The notes: generated by a model not told the origin, from the letters alone. DNA of 64,000 nucleotides from Combretum micranthum (GCA_024138025.1 JAMXBD010001360.1:248001-312000); one strand, 5' to 3'; shown: positions 11,089 to 23,712, numbered from the stretch's first letter. Translations and numbers: made by a program.

Positions 11089-11841
11089 TGTTAGGAAGGT
11101 TTAATAGGAAGTTAAATGGTCTCCACCACAAAATACTTGGGGATGCAACTCAAATGAGAAACATAGCTCGCCTAAAATAGGTAATAGCCACCTAGGGACC
11201 TCACGGACCACACATCCTCTTTGTTCTACCACAATGAGAGTGGGGGGACAAATGTTGACAGTGGAATACAACCACTGGTCCACTCGGTCTACACATCCAT
11301 GAAACCCCATAACACCGTAGGCCTAAGAAAGGCCCACCATCCTTGAGGTCCCAACCTCTTAGATTGGTAATGAAACCCACAGCTCAACAAAGGAACATCG
11401 CATAAGGCCTCGCATGAACCCTCACCTTGAAGGCTGTAAAGCTCATAAGCTTGGCTAACCAGCGAGCTCTGCCTCAAGGCCTCATAATCTTTAGTCAATA
11501 GAAGTGCTCCAATCACACCCCTTGATCAGGGGGGACATCACCATCTCGACCACACTTTGCAAAGCCACGGCTCCCTAGCTTAGGTATCCCCATCACCTTA
11601 GATACTAGGTCAGGTGCTAGAAGGAAATCTATCCTGATATAACCTTAAAAACTATAAAAATCCCCTTTGCAAGGCAAAGAGAGAAGGCAATTTTCCACTC
11701 TACTACAGATGCATTACTATTACCCACGAATTGACTTAAGCATCAAAGTGGCCGTGCCGGGTAACCCCCTAATACCCCTCTGGCCATTTTCTTTGTGTTT
11801 GTAGGGACTAACTCAATCGGCTCAAATTTGCTCATACAACA
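11089..11841 (+). mobile_element. Tat-like gypsy LTR
   Basis: The segment starts TGTTAGG and ends CAACA, giving TGTT/AACA ends, and is 753 bases long. It has a plus-strand TATA box (TATAAAA at 11653-11659). Downstream is the leader-like text TTGACTTAAGCATCAAAGTGGC, then GTGCCGGGTAACCCC and TTTGTGTTTGTAGG, which resembles the R-U5 part of Tat-lineage LTRs. No primer-binding site follows, so it is a 3' LTR or solo LTR. The right edge cuts directly into copia gag. The five bases on each side (acata, cgtgt) do not match, so no simple target duplication is visible. Confidence 0.6.
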
Positions 11842-13070
11842 CGTGTTTTTTCTTATTGCACAATCGTGTGCAATATGACCAACCTTTTCATAATAATTGT
11901 AAGTTCTATGAGTAGCTCTCATAAATTGAGTCTTATAGGACTTTTAACTATTGTTTCAATCATAACTAATTTCAAATTTGTTTGAATCACTTTTTTGTTT
12001 TCTAAGAATTCTACATAAGTTCCTTTCACTATCAATGAACTTGGTTATGATCACATTTAATTTACTAAAATTAGTTTTTAATTTGTCATTTTCAACTATT
12101 ATTTTCTCTAGCTCTTTTAAAATTTCCTCATCACAAGCAATAGCACATTCATTTCCTTTCAAGGTTTTATTTTCAATGTCAAGCAAATCTAGGTCAATTC
12201 TTAATTTCTCATTTGATTTTCACAAATCGTCATTTTTATTCTTCAAGTACTTAGTTTCTTCACGTAACTTTTCGTTTTAAGTTTTTTAGTCCATATTCAT
12301 CTAAATCATCATTGAAAACATCTAAGTCATCTCCTACGTTTTTCATCAAGGATTTTCACATGTTATTCTTCTTCTTCTCTTTAATCATTTCATTACAAAG
12401 TTTATCATACATGTCACTTAATTCATGAAATAAAATGTTGGAAGAAGTTAAGCATACATCATTATCAGTGGCTATTAAGCAAAGTCTTCATTGGAATCGG
12501 TTGAATCATCATGACTTCATGTGGTCACCATTGCCCTTTTTTTGCTCATCTACAACCCTTTTTACTGTTGGGGTATATTTTTGGATATGACTTGACTCAT
12601 TGCACTTAAAACATGTGATAACTTTCTTCCTTGATTTTAATGTGCCGATTGCATCTTTCTTCTTCATCTTCTTATCGAGTTTCAAAAACTTTGTAAATTT
12701 CCTTGTTAGTTGATCCAATTTCTCCTCATCGTCATCATCACTTTCATTGCTTAAGTTGGAGCAATATGTTTGAAGGACATTTGTTTTCTTTGTGTTTCCT
12801 TACCCTTTTTTTATTTTATTTTATCATCTCATGTGATTTGAGTGTGCCAAGGAGCTATTTCTTTGAAAGTTCACTTAAGCCATAAGCTTCTTTAATAGCG
12901 GTTCTCTTGGCCTTTTAATCTCTTGACAATGACATAAGAATTTTTTTAGTTGATCTCAATATTAAAAAATGTCTTGTTAAGAATTGTCAATCAATTTAGA
13001 AAATCAATGGATCTACCATACATCTTGTTGATTGACTCATTTGATTTCATTTTAAAAATTTCAAACTCTC
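11842..13070 (-). pseudogene. SIRE-like Ty1/copia gag, C-terminal part
   Basis: Read on the minus strand this continues the gag begun at 14294. It has FEIFKMKSNESINKMYG of the UBN2-type gag domain (about 13065-13010). A first CCHC knuckle, CFKCNESSHIQKY (12620-12580), has lost its last Cys. A TDSNEDFA acidic stretch follows near 12490. Next is a long coiled-coil-like part (12186-11956, LKELEKIIVENDKLKTNFSKL). A second knuckle-like motif, YNYYEKVGHIAHDC, ends near 11870, with Cys replaced by Tyr at its first two positions. Two knuckles with a long coil between them is the SIRE/Maximus pattern. It is full of stops and is cut off at 11841 by the Tat-like LTR; no copia pol was found. Confidence 0.75.
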
Positions 13071-13075
13071 CATAT

Positions 13076-13929
13076 AATAGTGTTATGGAAGAGTCACTGG
13101 TCCATGCTCCAGAGTCAAGTCAGCAAGAAGATCAAGTGGCGAAGGTTGAAGTTCAAAGGATTTCAAGTCCAATTAGCTTGCCTCAAGGACCAATCACGAG
13201 ATCTCGAGCTAAGAAGCTTCGACAAGCTTTAAATCAACATTTCCAAGGCTTGATGATGTATGCTAGTGATGGATTACAAAGGTATCAAGGCTTTGGAACA
13301 AGTGGGATCAAGCACAATTTAATATAATTCAAGTTTAAGTGAGTTTACAAGGAGATTTGACTAAATTGGGTGAACCCACATGAAGGCCACTAGCCTTAGA
13401 TCTAGGCTACCAGCCTATCCTTCAAGGTCGGCCATTTAGGCCGCCAGCGTTGGCATCGGCCTTTATTTATGCTTAGTTTATTGCTTAGTTTGAATTTATT
13501 TTCCTTGTATTTATTACTTAGTTTGAATTTCTTTTCCTTTTATTTATTGCTTAGTTTGAATTTCTTTTATGTCTTCCATATATTTATTATTTAGTTGCTT
13601 AGTTTTTAGGCTAACTAAGCCTATAAAAACCCATCATATGTAATCTTTTCAGATAGATTAGAATGAATGAAAATTTGAGAGCTTTTTCTCTTTGTGCTCT
13701 TGAATTGATGCATGCTACTTAGGAACATTCAAGGAAGTTTGATCGTCTTCTTTGTGGAGTGTTTCAAAGTTAAGGCATCCATGTTCTAACTCTCTAGATT
13801 AAACCTAAGGCAAACCTATATCTAATCCATCTTAGGGGTTGATTCCAGTAGTATTCATGGATTTTTATATTACTGTGCTGGGGGTTCATAATACTCAAAA
13901 CGGTTCTCTGACGTGATTGCAAAAGTTCT
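13076..13929 (+). mobile_element. Gypsy pol-3'-end plus LTR fragment nested in copia gag
   Basis: The plus strand encodes the C-terminal tail of a gypsy polyprotein (GPITRSRAKKLRQALNQHF at about 13180-13240), then a stop. LTR-like text follows: repeated TTAGTTTGAATTT units (13480-13565), a TATA box (CTATAAAAACCC at 13621), then AGAGCTTTTTCTCTTTGTG as a leader-like stretch. The host copia gag reads on both sides of it. The bases CATAT occur at both junctions (13071-13075 and 13930-13934), a possible 5-bp target duplication. The ends are not TG/CA, so it is a truncated copy. Confidence 0.65.
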
Positions 13930-14294
13930 CATATCAAATTTTAGTATTCATTACTCTAGATATTCCTTCATAGGTACACTCTAAATCATCACATATTTAT
14001 CTAGCCATTTTACATGTAAAAATTCTACTAAAATCAATTTTATTTTATTCAAAATATTAAATATTCAAAGAAATTTCATTAAATTGAACTCTTTCTTTTT
14101 TGCTTTAGTGTAACTACTCTCATCTATTCCTTCTATGACTATTGGTGCTTTTTCAACTGCACTTCACAAAGATAAATTTTGTACTTTTAAGAATATCTTT
14201 AACCTACATTTCTACTGTACATATTACTACTGGTTAAGATAGGTAGCTTATTTATAGCTTGTTCTTCTAAAAATCCTAGTGTATTTGTAGTCAT
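13930..14294 (-). pseudogene. SIRE-like Ty1/copia gag, N-terminal part
   Basis: The likely start codon is at 14294-14292 (minus strand), about 45 bases inside the primer-binding site. It begins MTTNTLGFLEEQAINKLP, like the N-terminus of SIRE-type gags. After many stops and frame changes it reaches TYEGISRVMNTKI near 13965, the conserved segment that normally precedes the YELFKM motif. That motif instead lies beyond the nested gypsy fragment. The gene is a relic. Confidence 0.7.
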
Positions 14295-14340
14295 AATCTT
14301 TACTGTAGTATACGATTAAGCACTAAAAACCTTGGGACCA

Positions 14341-14352
14341 GCTCTGATACCA
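14341..14352 (-). promoter_or_regulatory. Primer-binding site of the copia element (initiator tRNA-Met type)
   Basis: The minus strand reads TGGTATCAGAGC, the standard plant copia site complementary to the 3' end of initiator tRNA-Met, here fully intact. It lies 2 bases from the LTR edge and upstream of the copia gag, so the element is minus-oriented with its 5' LTR to the right. Confidence 0.88.
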
Positions 14353-14354
14353 AT

Positions 14355-15827
14355 TGAAAAACAAATTTACACTAAATTAGTACTTAGAGAGGGGTAAATT
14401 GAGTATTAATGCAATTTTAACAAGTTTTGCAATTTTACCAAATATTCAAATGCAAACAGTAATTATACGATTAATAATATCAAAATGAAGTAATGAAAAT
14501 AAGAGAGAAAGTTAAAGAAGATCAAGCCCTAATTTAACATGGAGTTCGGACCATCCCTACTCTTCATGATCATACGATGCCTCTAACTAAGAACTTTGTG
14601 CACTAATTTTAATAATTACTAGTGTAGTGGGCTCAATCTGATTGTAGTAGTTATGTGTGTGCAGCGTACCTCTGATGTGGAAGCACACGCAACGAATGCC
14701 TAAGAGTGAAATGGTAGGGAGGAGGAGCAAATAGTCTCAGAGAGCTCAAAGCCTTAATGATAGGTGGAGGGAACTATATAGCGTCGGCCCCACTATTCTA
14801 AAGAACAAGTTGTGTTCTTCGTATTGAGCTCTTTTGATCTCTTATAAGAGTATTCTTATAGCATGACGATGTTTCTACCAATTTCCGGATTTGCCAAATG
14901 AGGAGAAGCTCTAGGTACTTAGAGCTAGACTTTTAATGATGTTCGTCAGATAGTATTAACTATCAGTGGGCGTGAGCAGTTCTCTTAATGATGGATTTTT
15001 GCATGGGCTTCTTGGTCCATGGAAGGTCATTTTAAGTACATGAGTTCTTTGAGAAAGGTTAAGAGTGGATAGGTTAGGCTAGTCCAATAGTTTCTACTCC
15101 GAGCCTACCATGCTAAATCTCTCTTAGTCATCCCAATTTCATAGATTTGACACTTTGAGCCTTGTCACTCGGCCTAAAGAGTTAAACAGAAGACATTATT
15201 TGGTTATGACACCCACTATTTAGACTTGACTCTGTATAACCACAAATCCAATGCTCAAATAAGCTACACCAAGTATTACACATAAAAACACATAAGTGTA
15301 GTGCTTTTACAAAAATTGTAACAATTATCTTTCCAAGCACTAAAACTTCACCTACTCAAAATATACAAATTTAAATACAAGAGGATACGAACAAATGAAC
15401 ACTTAATATCTTTGTTGTATAGTAAATGAAAGCTCAAGTTAATATCTAATTCTACTCACAAACTTTTATTTATAACTCTTCAAAAAAATGTGAACATTAA
15501 GCACAAAACCCTTATAAAGATCTTGCATTTAATGTTCTTCAACAGCTAGAGAAATTATAACAAGTTCAAACTGCTTGTAACTAGTTTGGATTACTTGCAA
15601 TTAATATAGACTACTATGTTAGAACACATCAAGTAGTCTAAACTACTTGCCACTAGTCCGAACTACTGGGCGCTTTGCTTCAAATGCATTTTCATGTAGT
15701 AGTCTAGATTACCAAGTGATTTAGATATACTATGACTTTCTACACAAAAACAAGGGAAAATTGCACATGTCTGGATTACCTTAACTTGATCCAGGCATCT
15801 ATGCATTAACCTCCACAAAACACTACA
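14355..15827 (-). mobile_element. 5' LTR of the SIRE-like copia element (outer edge tentative)
   Basis: The inner edge TG at 14355 follows the primer-binding site. The segment is non-coding. At 15540-15790 it holds repeated short motifs around ACTACTT/AGTAGTC (for example CAAGTAGTCTAAACTACTTG), a pattern common in SIRE-type LTRs. The outer edge is placed at CACTACA, ending at 15827, because it gives TG/CA ends; no target duplication could be checked. Confidence 0.5.
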
Positions 15828-18649
15828 TAAGTCAAAATAAGATTAAGTAACTTTTATAGTTTAATTTTATTGATTTGCATTTAGCTAACACTTAGATACG
15901 TCAATCAATTGTAACCTTTTTCTGTTGAATTATGTAATTCATTTCCTCATCAATATCCAATTTTAACCTTTTGGTTCAATAATATTATGGCACCACAGGC
16001 CTAACTCTTTGTTCAGGAAATAACCTTGCTCTAGAAGTGCGGTCCAAGAAGCAAAGATTGTGGTGGTACCATTGTTGAGGGTGTGGGATATACTTACCCT
16101 AGGATAAGTAATCTGTGTTTTGAAAAGTAAGAGCGAAGGATGTATTTGCTCGCCTAAGTCGGATAAGTGGTTTGTGAAAAGTGATTTGGAAAGCTGTTTG
16201 TATTTTTTCTTTCATAAAACTTGCTTATGTCACATTGAGCTGGATTTCCGTAGCACTTAAGCCTTTTTGTAAAGTTTTTGCTAAATCTGTTCATGTCACG
16301 TTGAGCTCGATCTCTATGGCACTTGAGTGTTTTTTATGTTGTTTTCTCAATACTATTAGCGAGATAGTTGGCTTGTGATTGATACTATTGGTAAGATAGT
16401 TGGCATGTTTGGTACTAATGGTGAGATTGTTGATGTGTGTTTGACACTATTAATTAAGATTGTTAGATGTGTGTGATCTTAAGATAAAGGTGCTTGGATG
16501 CTTACACTAAGTTATTGACTTCCTAGTTCTTGCCACAAATGGCGTGAACCCGTACTATATATAATTTCTGGATGACTGTATATATTTGTGGCATTATGGT
16601 TGTTTAATAAACTTGGTTGAATCTTAGGTGAAAGGTACGTATTAAGGAAGTTGCTCACTAATTTGGATATAGCTTACCCTTAAATAGTTTAAGTTTGTAG
16701 TTCAATCGAAAGTTGTACATGATAGAACTAAGTGCAAAGTGTGTAAAAAAATCAAGTTGTACAAGAGGGGTAGAGCGTAAAGGAGTTTGTTAGACACAAC
16801 TTAGATTGAGAAATGGGATTTAAAACTTGATCTATTCTTTTGCAAAACCCTCATCCTACATTTAGAGATTTTATTTAATAATTCATCCAATGTTTTCCTC
16901 TAATGCAATGAGTAAGCAATACATAAATCAAAGACAAAAATCAACGATTATTTCTCAAGGAAATTCACTCAAAATTCAAAGCTCAAAATCTTGAAGATAA
17001 AAATTTATTGATATATGAGAATGTAAAAGAACATAACAAGGATAGTATTTAAATAAAACTCTAATCCATAACAATAATAAAATTAAAATACTAATCAAAC
17101 TTCAGGGTCGATATGGGCCATTAAATGACTTTTTTAGGCCTAAAGTTGGGCATTATGAGGATGCCACATAACACATGTAGTTCTCTAAATGAGCTTCATG
17201 TGGACATATTAGAATAGTCAATTGAAGATTTGTAGCAAAAGTAATACTCTTAAAAAGCCTAAAATATCATTTTAGCTTCTTATTTGATTTCTTCTCATTA
17301 GACTGGCCTATATATTCATTGCAATACATTCCGCATCACTTATACCCAAGTTTACCTTATCTTATCTTTTATAGAGTTTCGATTATCTATGGTCTAAGTA
17401 AACTATAAAACATCAATTTCTATACTATTTTTTATAATAATTAACCATATGTATGTCAAAGAACGTGAATAACTAATAAGGGTCTTCCAATCTCTAATTT
17501 ATAAGGTGAAGCTCAAACAATTTAGAAAGATAATTGCATACACATACATATATTTACACAGAAAATTGATTTTATGTCACGTTATATAAAAGTTTTGTAA
17601 TGCCAATTCTTATATAGAAGCAAATGTTATGTCTAAAAGTTCAAAACCTTTCTTCAGTTGTAATATTTTTGACGGGTAAATTTGCTATCGAGGCAAGACT
17701 AAACCATAATAAATATTTAAATAATTACTATATTAATACCTAAACTTTATTTTTTTTTTAAATTAACTATATAAATATTAAATTATCACTTTTATTCCTT
17801 AATTTTACATATTTTTATAATTAATTACCTTAAAACTACCAAACTTTGCTATTAGCTTCCGAATTCTTATCTTATCTTTATTTTATTTATTTATTTTTTG
17901 CTAATATACCACCTCAACAAAGCATTTATAAATATGTTTTAAAATTTTTTAAAATAAAGAATTGATATTTTTATAATTTATCCTAAATATTTGTCTTGGC
18001 ATCGGATAGATGCCTACAATAAACGTAGATGAGCTGTCATAAATCAAAGTCTTCTTCCAACACAAGACATGTCACCATTCCAACCCCAAAGCTTTTCTAC
18101 AATTTTCTCCGCGATCGTGACCGTTTGATAATGACCTGTTTGATGCCCCTGGTGGGACCATCTTCACATGCCTCCACCAATGTCCTGCATTAAAGAGAAA
18201 TCCAGTTGTTGGGTCCCACAGCAAAGCAACAAACATGGACCACAGCTTGCCTTTCCTTTCCTTTTAGCTCCCTCGATCCCATTACAGCATGTCTACAGAG
18301 CATTTTTTTATAAAAATTCCTAATCTCTTATTTTTATAGGCGAAAGAAGATTTTTAGCGTCATGGCATTTTTTTCTTTTTTATTTTTGCCGCAGCACTTG
18401 AAAACTAAGGAAGTAAGACATTCTTTTACACAGCTAGTTTTTCTATTATTATTTGACACATCCATGATATTAATGAAGTTAATTATTATTTATAAAATAA
18501 ATAATTAAATTAATTAAATTTTTTGGCCATTAAATTAATTTAAATTACACAAGCAATTTAAAAATAAAAATTTGGGGAAAATTAAAAATAAATAAATTTA
18601 GCCACTACGGCACTACTTTTTTTTGGTTGTCCAAACATTCATTAAATAA
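15828..18649. other. Intergenic AT-rich DNA, no gene seen
   Basis: No convincing coding region. Near 16200-16340 two similar phrases occur (GTCACATTGAGCTGGATTTC and GTCACGTTGAGCTCGATCTC), and a tandem repeat follows (listed separately). At 18030-18290 there is a less AT-rich patch of about 260 bases, which may be single-copy DNA. The rest is simple AT-rich sequence. Confidence 0.5.
16351..16474. repeat. Tandem repeat, four ~31-bp units
   Basis: Four diverged copies of a unit starting TACTATTAG/TACTATTGG and containing GAGATAGTTGG begin at 16351, 16383, 16413 and 16445 (periods 32, 30 and 32). Copies differ by substitutions and small indels. No coding frame follows the period. Confidence 0.75.
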
Positions 18650-21028
18650 GTGGATTGCACTCCACTTATAAAATAGGTCTTGAATTTTTTTTTAAGGGTA
18701 AATTACACAAGAAAGTATCAATATTTATATGTAGGCAAGTTCATATAATATAGCGAACAACATATCATTGAGAAAAACTTGAGAAAATTAATAAAATTAA
18801 CTATCAAAATATTACTACTTTAAATGAATTTTATGAAAAATTAATACCTTATTTTATTCATTTTATTAAATGTAGATCACTCTTTTTAATTACTTCTAAC
18901 TTGATATATTAAATAAATTTATCAAAAATATTGATAAATTCTGATATAATTTACAACAACAAAAATAATAAATAAATAATGATTTTTCCCCTCTTCTTAT
19001 TACGATGGTACGCAGCTATCCATCATCCTATGAGGTTCATGCCACCCCTTGCGGTCATTCCTACCAGCCTAAAGCCAAGAGGTGGATGGTGACCATCGGC
19101 TAGCTTTGGGAAGCAGATGTATTCGTTCTTGTCCATCAATTTTTTTTTTTTTTTTTCGTTTTTTTTTTCCGGTTATTTTAGCTAACTTAGTTATATTTAA
19201 TTACATTATTTGTTTAATTTAATTTTTGAACCATTGTAGTTGTGCCACATGGTATTAATCGACAAAAAACTAATGGTGTCAAAAAGAAATTTCTTATTTC
19301 CAAACTTTTACAAATATTGAGAAAAGGGAATCAACAAACAAAATTTTGGTTTGAGATGCAAATAGAAAAATGAGTAATCACGTAATTTATATCTGTCCCT
19401 ATATTTTATCAATTCAATTTTTTTTTTAATATAAATGTATTTTTAGATTTTAAACCTATTGAATATGAACATAACTAAGAGTGAGTAGGTAAAATGTGGA
19501 AAGGATATCGGGTTCGTGGGCAGGCATGGATCGGTTTGATCCGGTTTTCACTAAAACCAAATCAAACTATAATTAATGGTTTGGTTTTTTCTTCTTTCTA
19601 AACCAAGTCTTAAATAATGGTTTGGTTCAATTCAGATTACAACTATATCAAAATTTTAATAAAAAATAGTTCTAATACTTTCCATTTGTCCAGATATTCA
19701 AATGTTGAAATCACATTATAAAGTTCATATTGTAATATTAACAAAATACTTTATAAATCCATCAGGTTTATAATCCATAATCTCTCATAAAATCTTTTAG
19801 TCATTAACATAGTACACTTCTTACTAATACATAGAAATATAATCTATAGTCTAAAAAATAATTCAATCAACCATCTATAATAAATTTGTCTAAAAGAAAT
19901 CATCTACCAATAAAGTCATGTATGAATAAAAGTTAATACATAATAAGATCTATAATTAAATAACAAAATCCATACTCCATAGAGTTAACAGATTAATAAA
20001 AAATAACATTAAGTTATTAATGTAGGAATATATCTTTAACCTAAAAAATAATTTTAAAAAAATGAACAACATATTAACCAATATTTATTATATAATAAAT
20101 ATCACAATAAAATACCTATATGAATTTTAGTCAATCATTATAATAAAATTTATAATTACAAGTAAAATATTTTTATGTTTATCGAAAACAGTTTGATTTG
20201 GTTTTAGGTATTTGTTCGATTTACCACTTCAAACTAACCATAAATTACATATTAATTCGGATTGAGAATATTTTAAACCAAATTATTTTTAAAAAATCAT
20301 ATTTTTAGTTTGGTTTGGTTGGGTTAAGAATTGGTTCGATCTGACTAGTTTTTTTCCCTCCCTATGCATAGGTTCACAAATTTTCAAACCAAAGCCTACC
20401 ATTTGACACTATTAAACCACCCTAAAACTTGTAACATAGAGTATTGTATGGAATTTGTAATATATATATATATATATATATATATTCAAAATTTATATTA
20501 TGAAAATTTGGAGATAAAAATTTCAATAACTTAAACCTTTCAATATTTTCATAACAACTCATAAGAGCAATTGCATTCATAATTTATAACTTATTTATAA
20601 TTGCACATTTTTACCCAATAAAAGATAATTTTTAATTACATTTATACTCTTGTATGCACTTTACCACACCAATAGTAAGGTTGATGGCTTTAGATTACCT
20701 AACATTTTACTATAGTATTTGTTATTATTTTTGGCAATTTATATGTTTATTTCTTTTCTTTTTCATAGAACTTAGAGCTTAAAAGTACAAATGTATATTT
20801 TTTACTTGATTCATTTTATTTGTTTAATAATTTTTACAAAATGGATAAAAGGTCCTTTGACCCAGAAACTTATATTATGTATACTTAAGGATATACGTTC
20901 TAGAGTTAATATAATATATAAGAATATTTTATCTTAAGGATATACGTTATGGAGTTAATATAATATATAAAAATATTGTATTTGTACCCATATCTAACCT
21001 TATTGGAGTAAATTTGAAAACATATTAA
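18650..21028 (+). repeat. Direct repeat copy A of a ~2.4 kb unit
   Basis: The text from AAATAGGTCTTGAATTTTTT (18671) to GAAAACATATTA (21027) recurs at 21330-23712 in the same direction. The offset at the left end is about 2659 bases. Matching landmarks include GTACGCAGCTATCCATCATCC, the hAT-like element, a TA microsatellite (20457-20485) and CCATATCTAACCTTATTG. By eye the copies are roughly 85% alike, with many small indels, so the duplication is not recent. No long ORF is present. Confidence 0.85.
19505..20370. mobile_element. Old hAT-like non-autonomous element in copy A
   Basis: The interior is non-coding. The ends carry many GGTTTGGTT/AACCAAACC motifs in opposite directions: near the left, CGGTTTGATCCGGTTTTCAC; near the right, GGTTTGGTTGGGTTAAG with GGTTCGATCTGAC. 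This layout is common in plant hAT-type elements whose ends read like CAGGGGTGGGCAAA. The exact ends and target duplication are not resolved. The same element lies in copy B, so it inserted before the duplication. Confidence 0.5.
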
Positions 21029-21309
21029 AAACCTATTCCGTAACCTTAGCTACTTGTTTGAAACATACTTAGTTGAGTAGGTATTGTATTATCGGATATA
21101 GAGTAATATAGAATCATTCACCTACCTTAAACACTACTTACTTTTCGGAATAAAAAGCTAACATAGTATTACCTTTCCCCCTCCTCCTCTTTCTTCTTTT
21201 TCTTTTCTTTCTTCTAACTAGTTTTCTTTGAAAAGGGAAAACAAAAAGAAACGAATTTATGACCCTTTAACTTTTACATTTCTTTATAGGCACTATAACT
21301 AATTTATTT

Positions 21310-23712
21310 GTATTACAGGATTTCTTATAAAATAGGTCTTAAATTTTTTCTTAAAGTGTAAATTACATAAGAAGGTATCAATATTTGTACGTAGGCAAGT
21401 TCATATAATATATCAAACTAGATATCTTTGAGCAAAACTTGAGAAAAGTAATAAAACTAACTATAATAACATTAATATTTTAAATGAATTTTAAGAAAAA
21501 TTAATACATTATTTTACTTATTTTATTAAATGTAAATTGCTCTTTTTAACTACTTCTAATATTGATATATTAAATGAATTTATCATTAAATATTGATAAA
21601 TTCTAGTATAATTTACACCTACAAAAAATAATTAATATAGTGATTTTTTCCCTCTTCTTTTTACGATGGTACGCAGCTATCCATCATCCTATTTAGGTTC
21701 ATGGCAGATGGCACCCCTTGCGCTCATTCCTGCCAGCCTAAGGCCAAGAGGTGGATGGTGAGCATCGGTTAGCTTTGGGTAACAGATGTATTCGCTTTTG
21801 TCAATCTTTTTTTTCTTTTTTCCTTTTTCCTTTTTATTTTTTTTTTTGGTTATTTTAGCTAACTTAGTTATATCTAATTACATTATTTGTTTAATTTAAT
21901 TTTTGAACCATTGTAGTTGTGGCACATGGTATTAATCGAGAAAAAACTAATAGTGTCAAAAAGAAATTTCTTATTTTCAAACTTTTACAAATATTGAGGA
22001 ATGGGAATCAACAAACAAAAATTTTGGTTTGAGATGCAAATAGAAAATGGAGTAATAACGTAATTTATACGTGTCCCTATATTTTATCAATTCAGTTCTT
22101 TTATATATTTAAACATCATAATATGAACACAACTAAGAGTGAGTAGGTAAAATGTGGAAAGGATATTAGGTCTGCCCCAGTGGAGTGGGTGCGATTGGCC
22201 TGATCTGGTTTTCACTAAAGCCAAACTAAGCTATAATCAATGATTTGGTTTTTTCTCCTTCTTAAACCAAGCCTTAAATAAAGGTTTGGTTCCGATTAAA
22301 AAATTTTCAAACCCTTAAATAACGGTTTGGTTCGGTTCACATTATCGATTAAATCCAAATTCTAATTAAGAAAATAGTTCTAATATTTTCCATTGGTGCA
22401 GATATTCAAATATTGAAATCACACTATAAAGTTCATGTTATAATCTCAACAAAATACTTTCTAAATCTATCACGTTTACAATCCATAATCCCTCATAAAA
22501 TCGTTTAGTCATTAATAATGCACACTTACTAACTAATACATAGTAAAATATAATCTATAGTTTAAAAAGTAATTTAGTCAATAATCTATTAATAAATTTA
22601 GCTAAAAAATCATCTATCAATAAAAATCATGTATGAATAAAAGTTAATACATAATAAGATATATAATTAAATAATAAAATTCATACTGCACAAAGTTCAA
22701 AATGATTAGTTAAAAAAATATTAAATTATTAATGAAGGAATATATCTTGAATAAAAAAATTAAAAATAAAAGGAAACAAATTATTATTAATCAATATTTA
22801 TCATATGATAATATCACAATAAAATCATAAGAACATATTTGACTTTTAATCAATTATTATAACAAAATTTATTATTACAAGTAAAATATTTTTATGTTTA
22901 CCTAAAATTGTTTTGTTTGATTTTACGGATTGATTCGGTTTACCTATGCAAATCAACCATAAATTTACATATTAGTTTGGATTGGGAATCTTCTAAGGCA
23001 AATTGTTAAAAAACAATATTTTTGGTTTGGTTTGATTTGATTCGATTCGATTTGGCTGTGTTTTTTGCCTACCCCTATGCCCCATACCTTACCTTGTAAA
23101 TATAGGTTCACAATTTTTCAAACCAAAACCTTCTATTTGACACAATTAAACCACCCTAAAACTTGTCACCAGAGAGTATCCTATGAAATTTGTAATTATA
23201 TATTATATATATATATATTTTAAAATCTATATTATGAAAATTTGGAGATAAAAATTTCAATAACTTAAACCTTTCAATGTTTCCATAACAACTTATAAGA
23301 GCAAATTGTATTCAAAATTTATAACTTATTTGTAATTGCACACTTTTACCTAATAAAAGATAATTTTTAATTGCATTTATACTCTTGTATGCACTTTATC
23401 ACACCAATAGTAAGGTTGATGGCTTTAGATTACCCAACATTTTACTATAGTATTTTTTATTATTTTAGGCAGTTTATATGTTTATTTCTTTTTTTTTCAT
23501 AGAACTAAGAGCTTAAAAATACAAATATATATATTTTACTTGATTCACTTTATTTGTTTAATAATTTTTACAAAGTGGATACAAGATACTCGGACCTAGA
23601 AATCCATATTCTGTATACTTGAGGATATAGGTTCTAGAATAAATATAATGTAGAAAAATGTCGTATTTGTATCCATATCTAACCTTATTGAAGTAAATTT
23701 GAAAACATATTA
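21310..23712 (+). repeat. Direct repeat copy B of the ~2.4 kb unit
   Basis: This is the second copy of 18650-21028, separated from it by about 280 bases of different sequence (21029-21309, including a CT/TTC-rich patch at 21178-21220). It keeps the same order of landmarks: GTACGCAGCTATCCATCATCC at 21670, the hAT-like element at 22170-23085, a TA microsatellite at 23200-23218 and GAAAACATATTAGACAG at the end. No ORF is shared between the copies. Confidence 0.85.
22170..23085. mobile_element. Old hAT-like non-autonomous element in copy B
   Basis: This is the counterpart of the element in copy A. Its right end is better preserved: TTTTTTGCCTACCCCTATG, whose reverse complement CATAGGGGTAGGCAAAAAA fits a typical hAT-type end. 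The left end reads GCCCCAGTGGAGTGGGTGCG. No transposase is encoded. Confidence 0.55.

Noticed and set aside
12950..13327. 125-codon plus-strand ORF as a single gene
   Set aside because: Its first third is antisense to copia gag and only the last part is the gypsy pol tail, so the frame crosses a nested-insertion junction by chance.
18650..23712. The two 2.4 kb copies as LTRs of one element
   Set aside because: The spacer is only about 280 bp, has no primer-binding site or polypurine tract, and the ends are not TG/CA.
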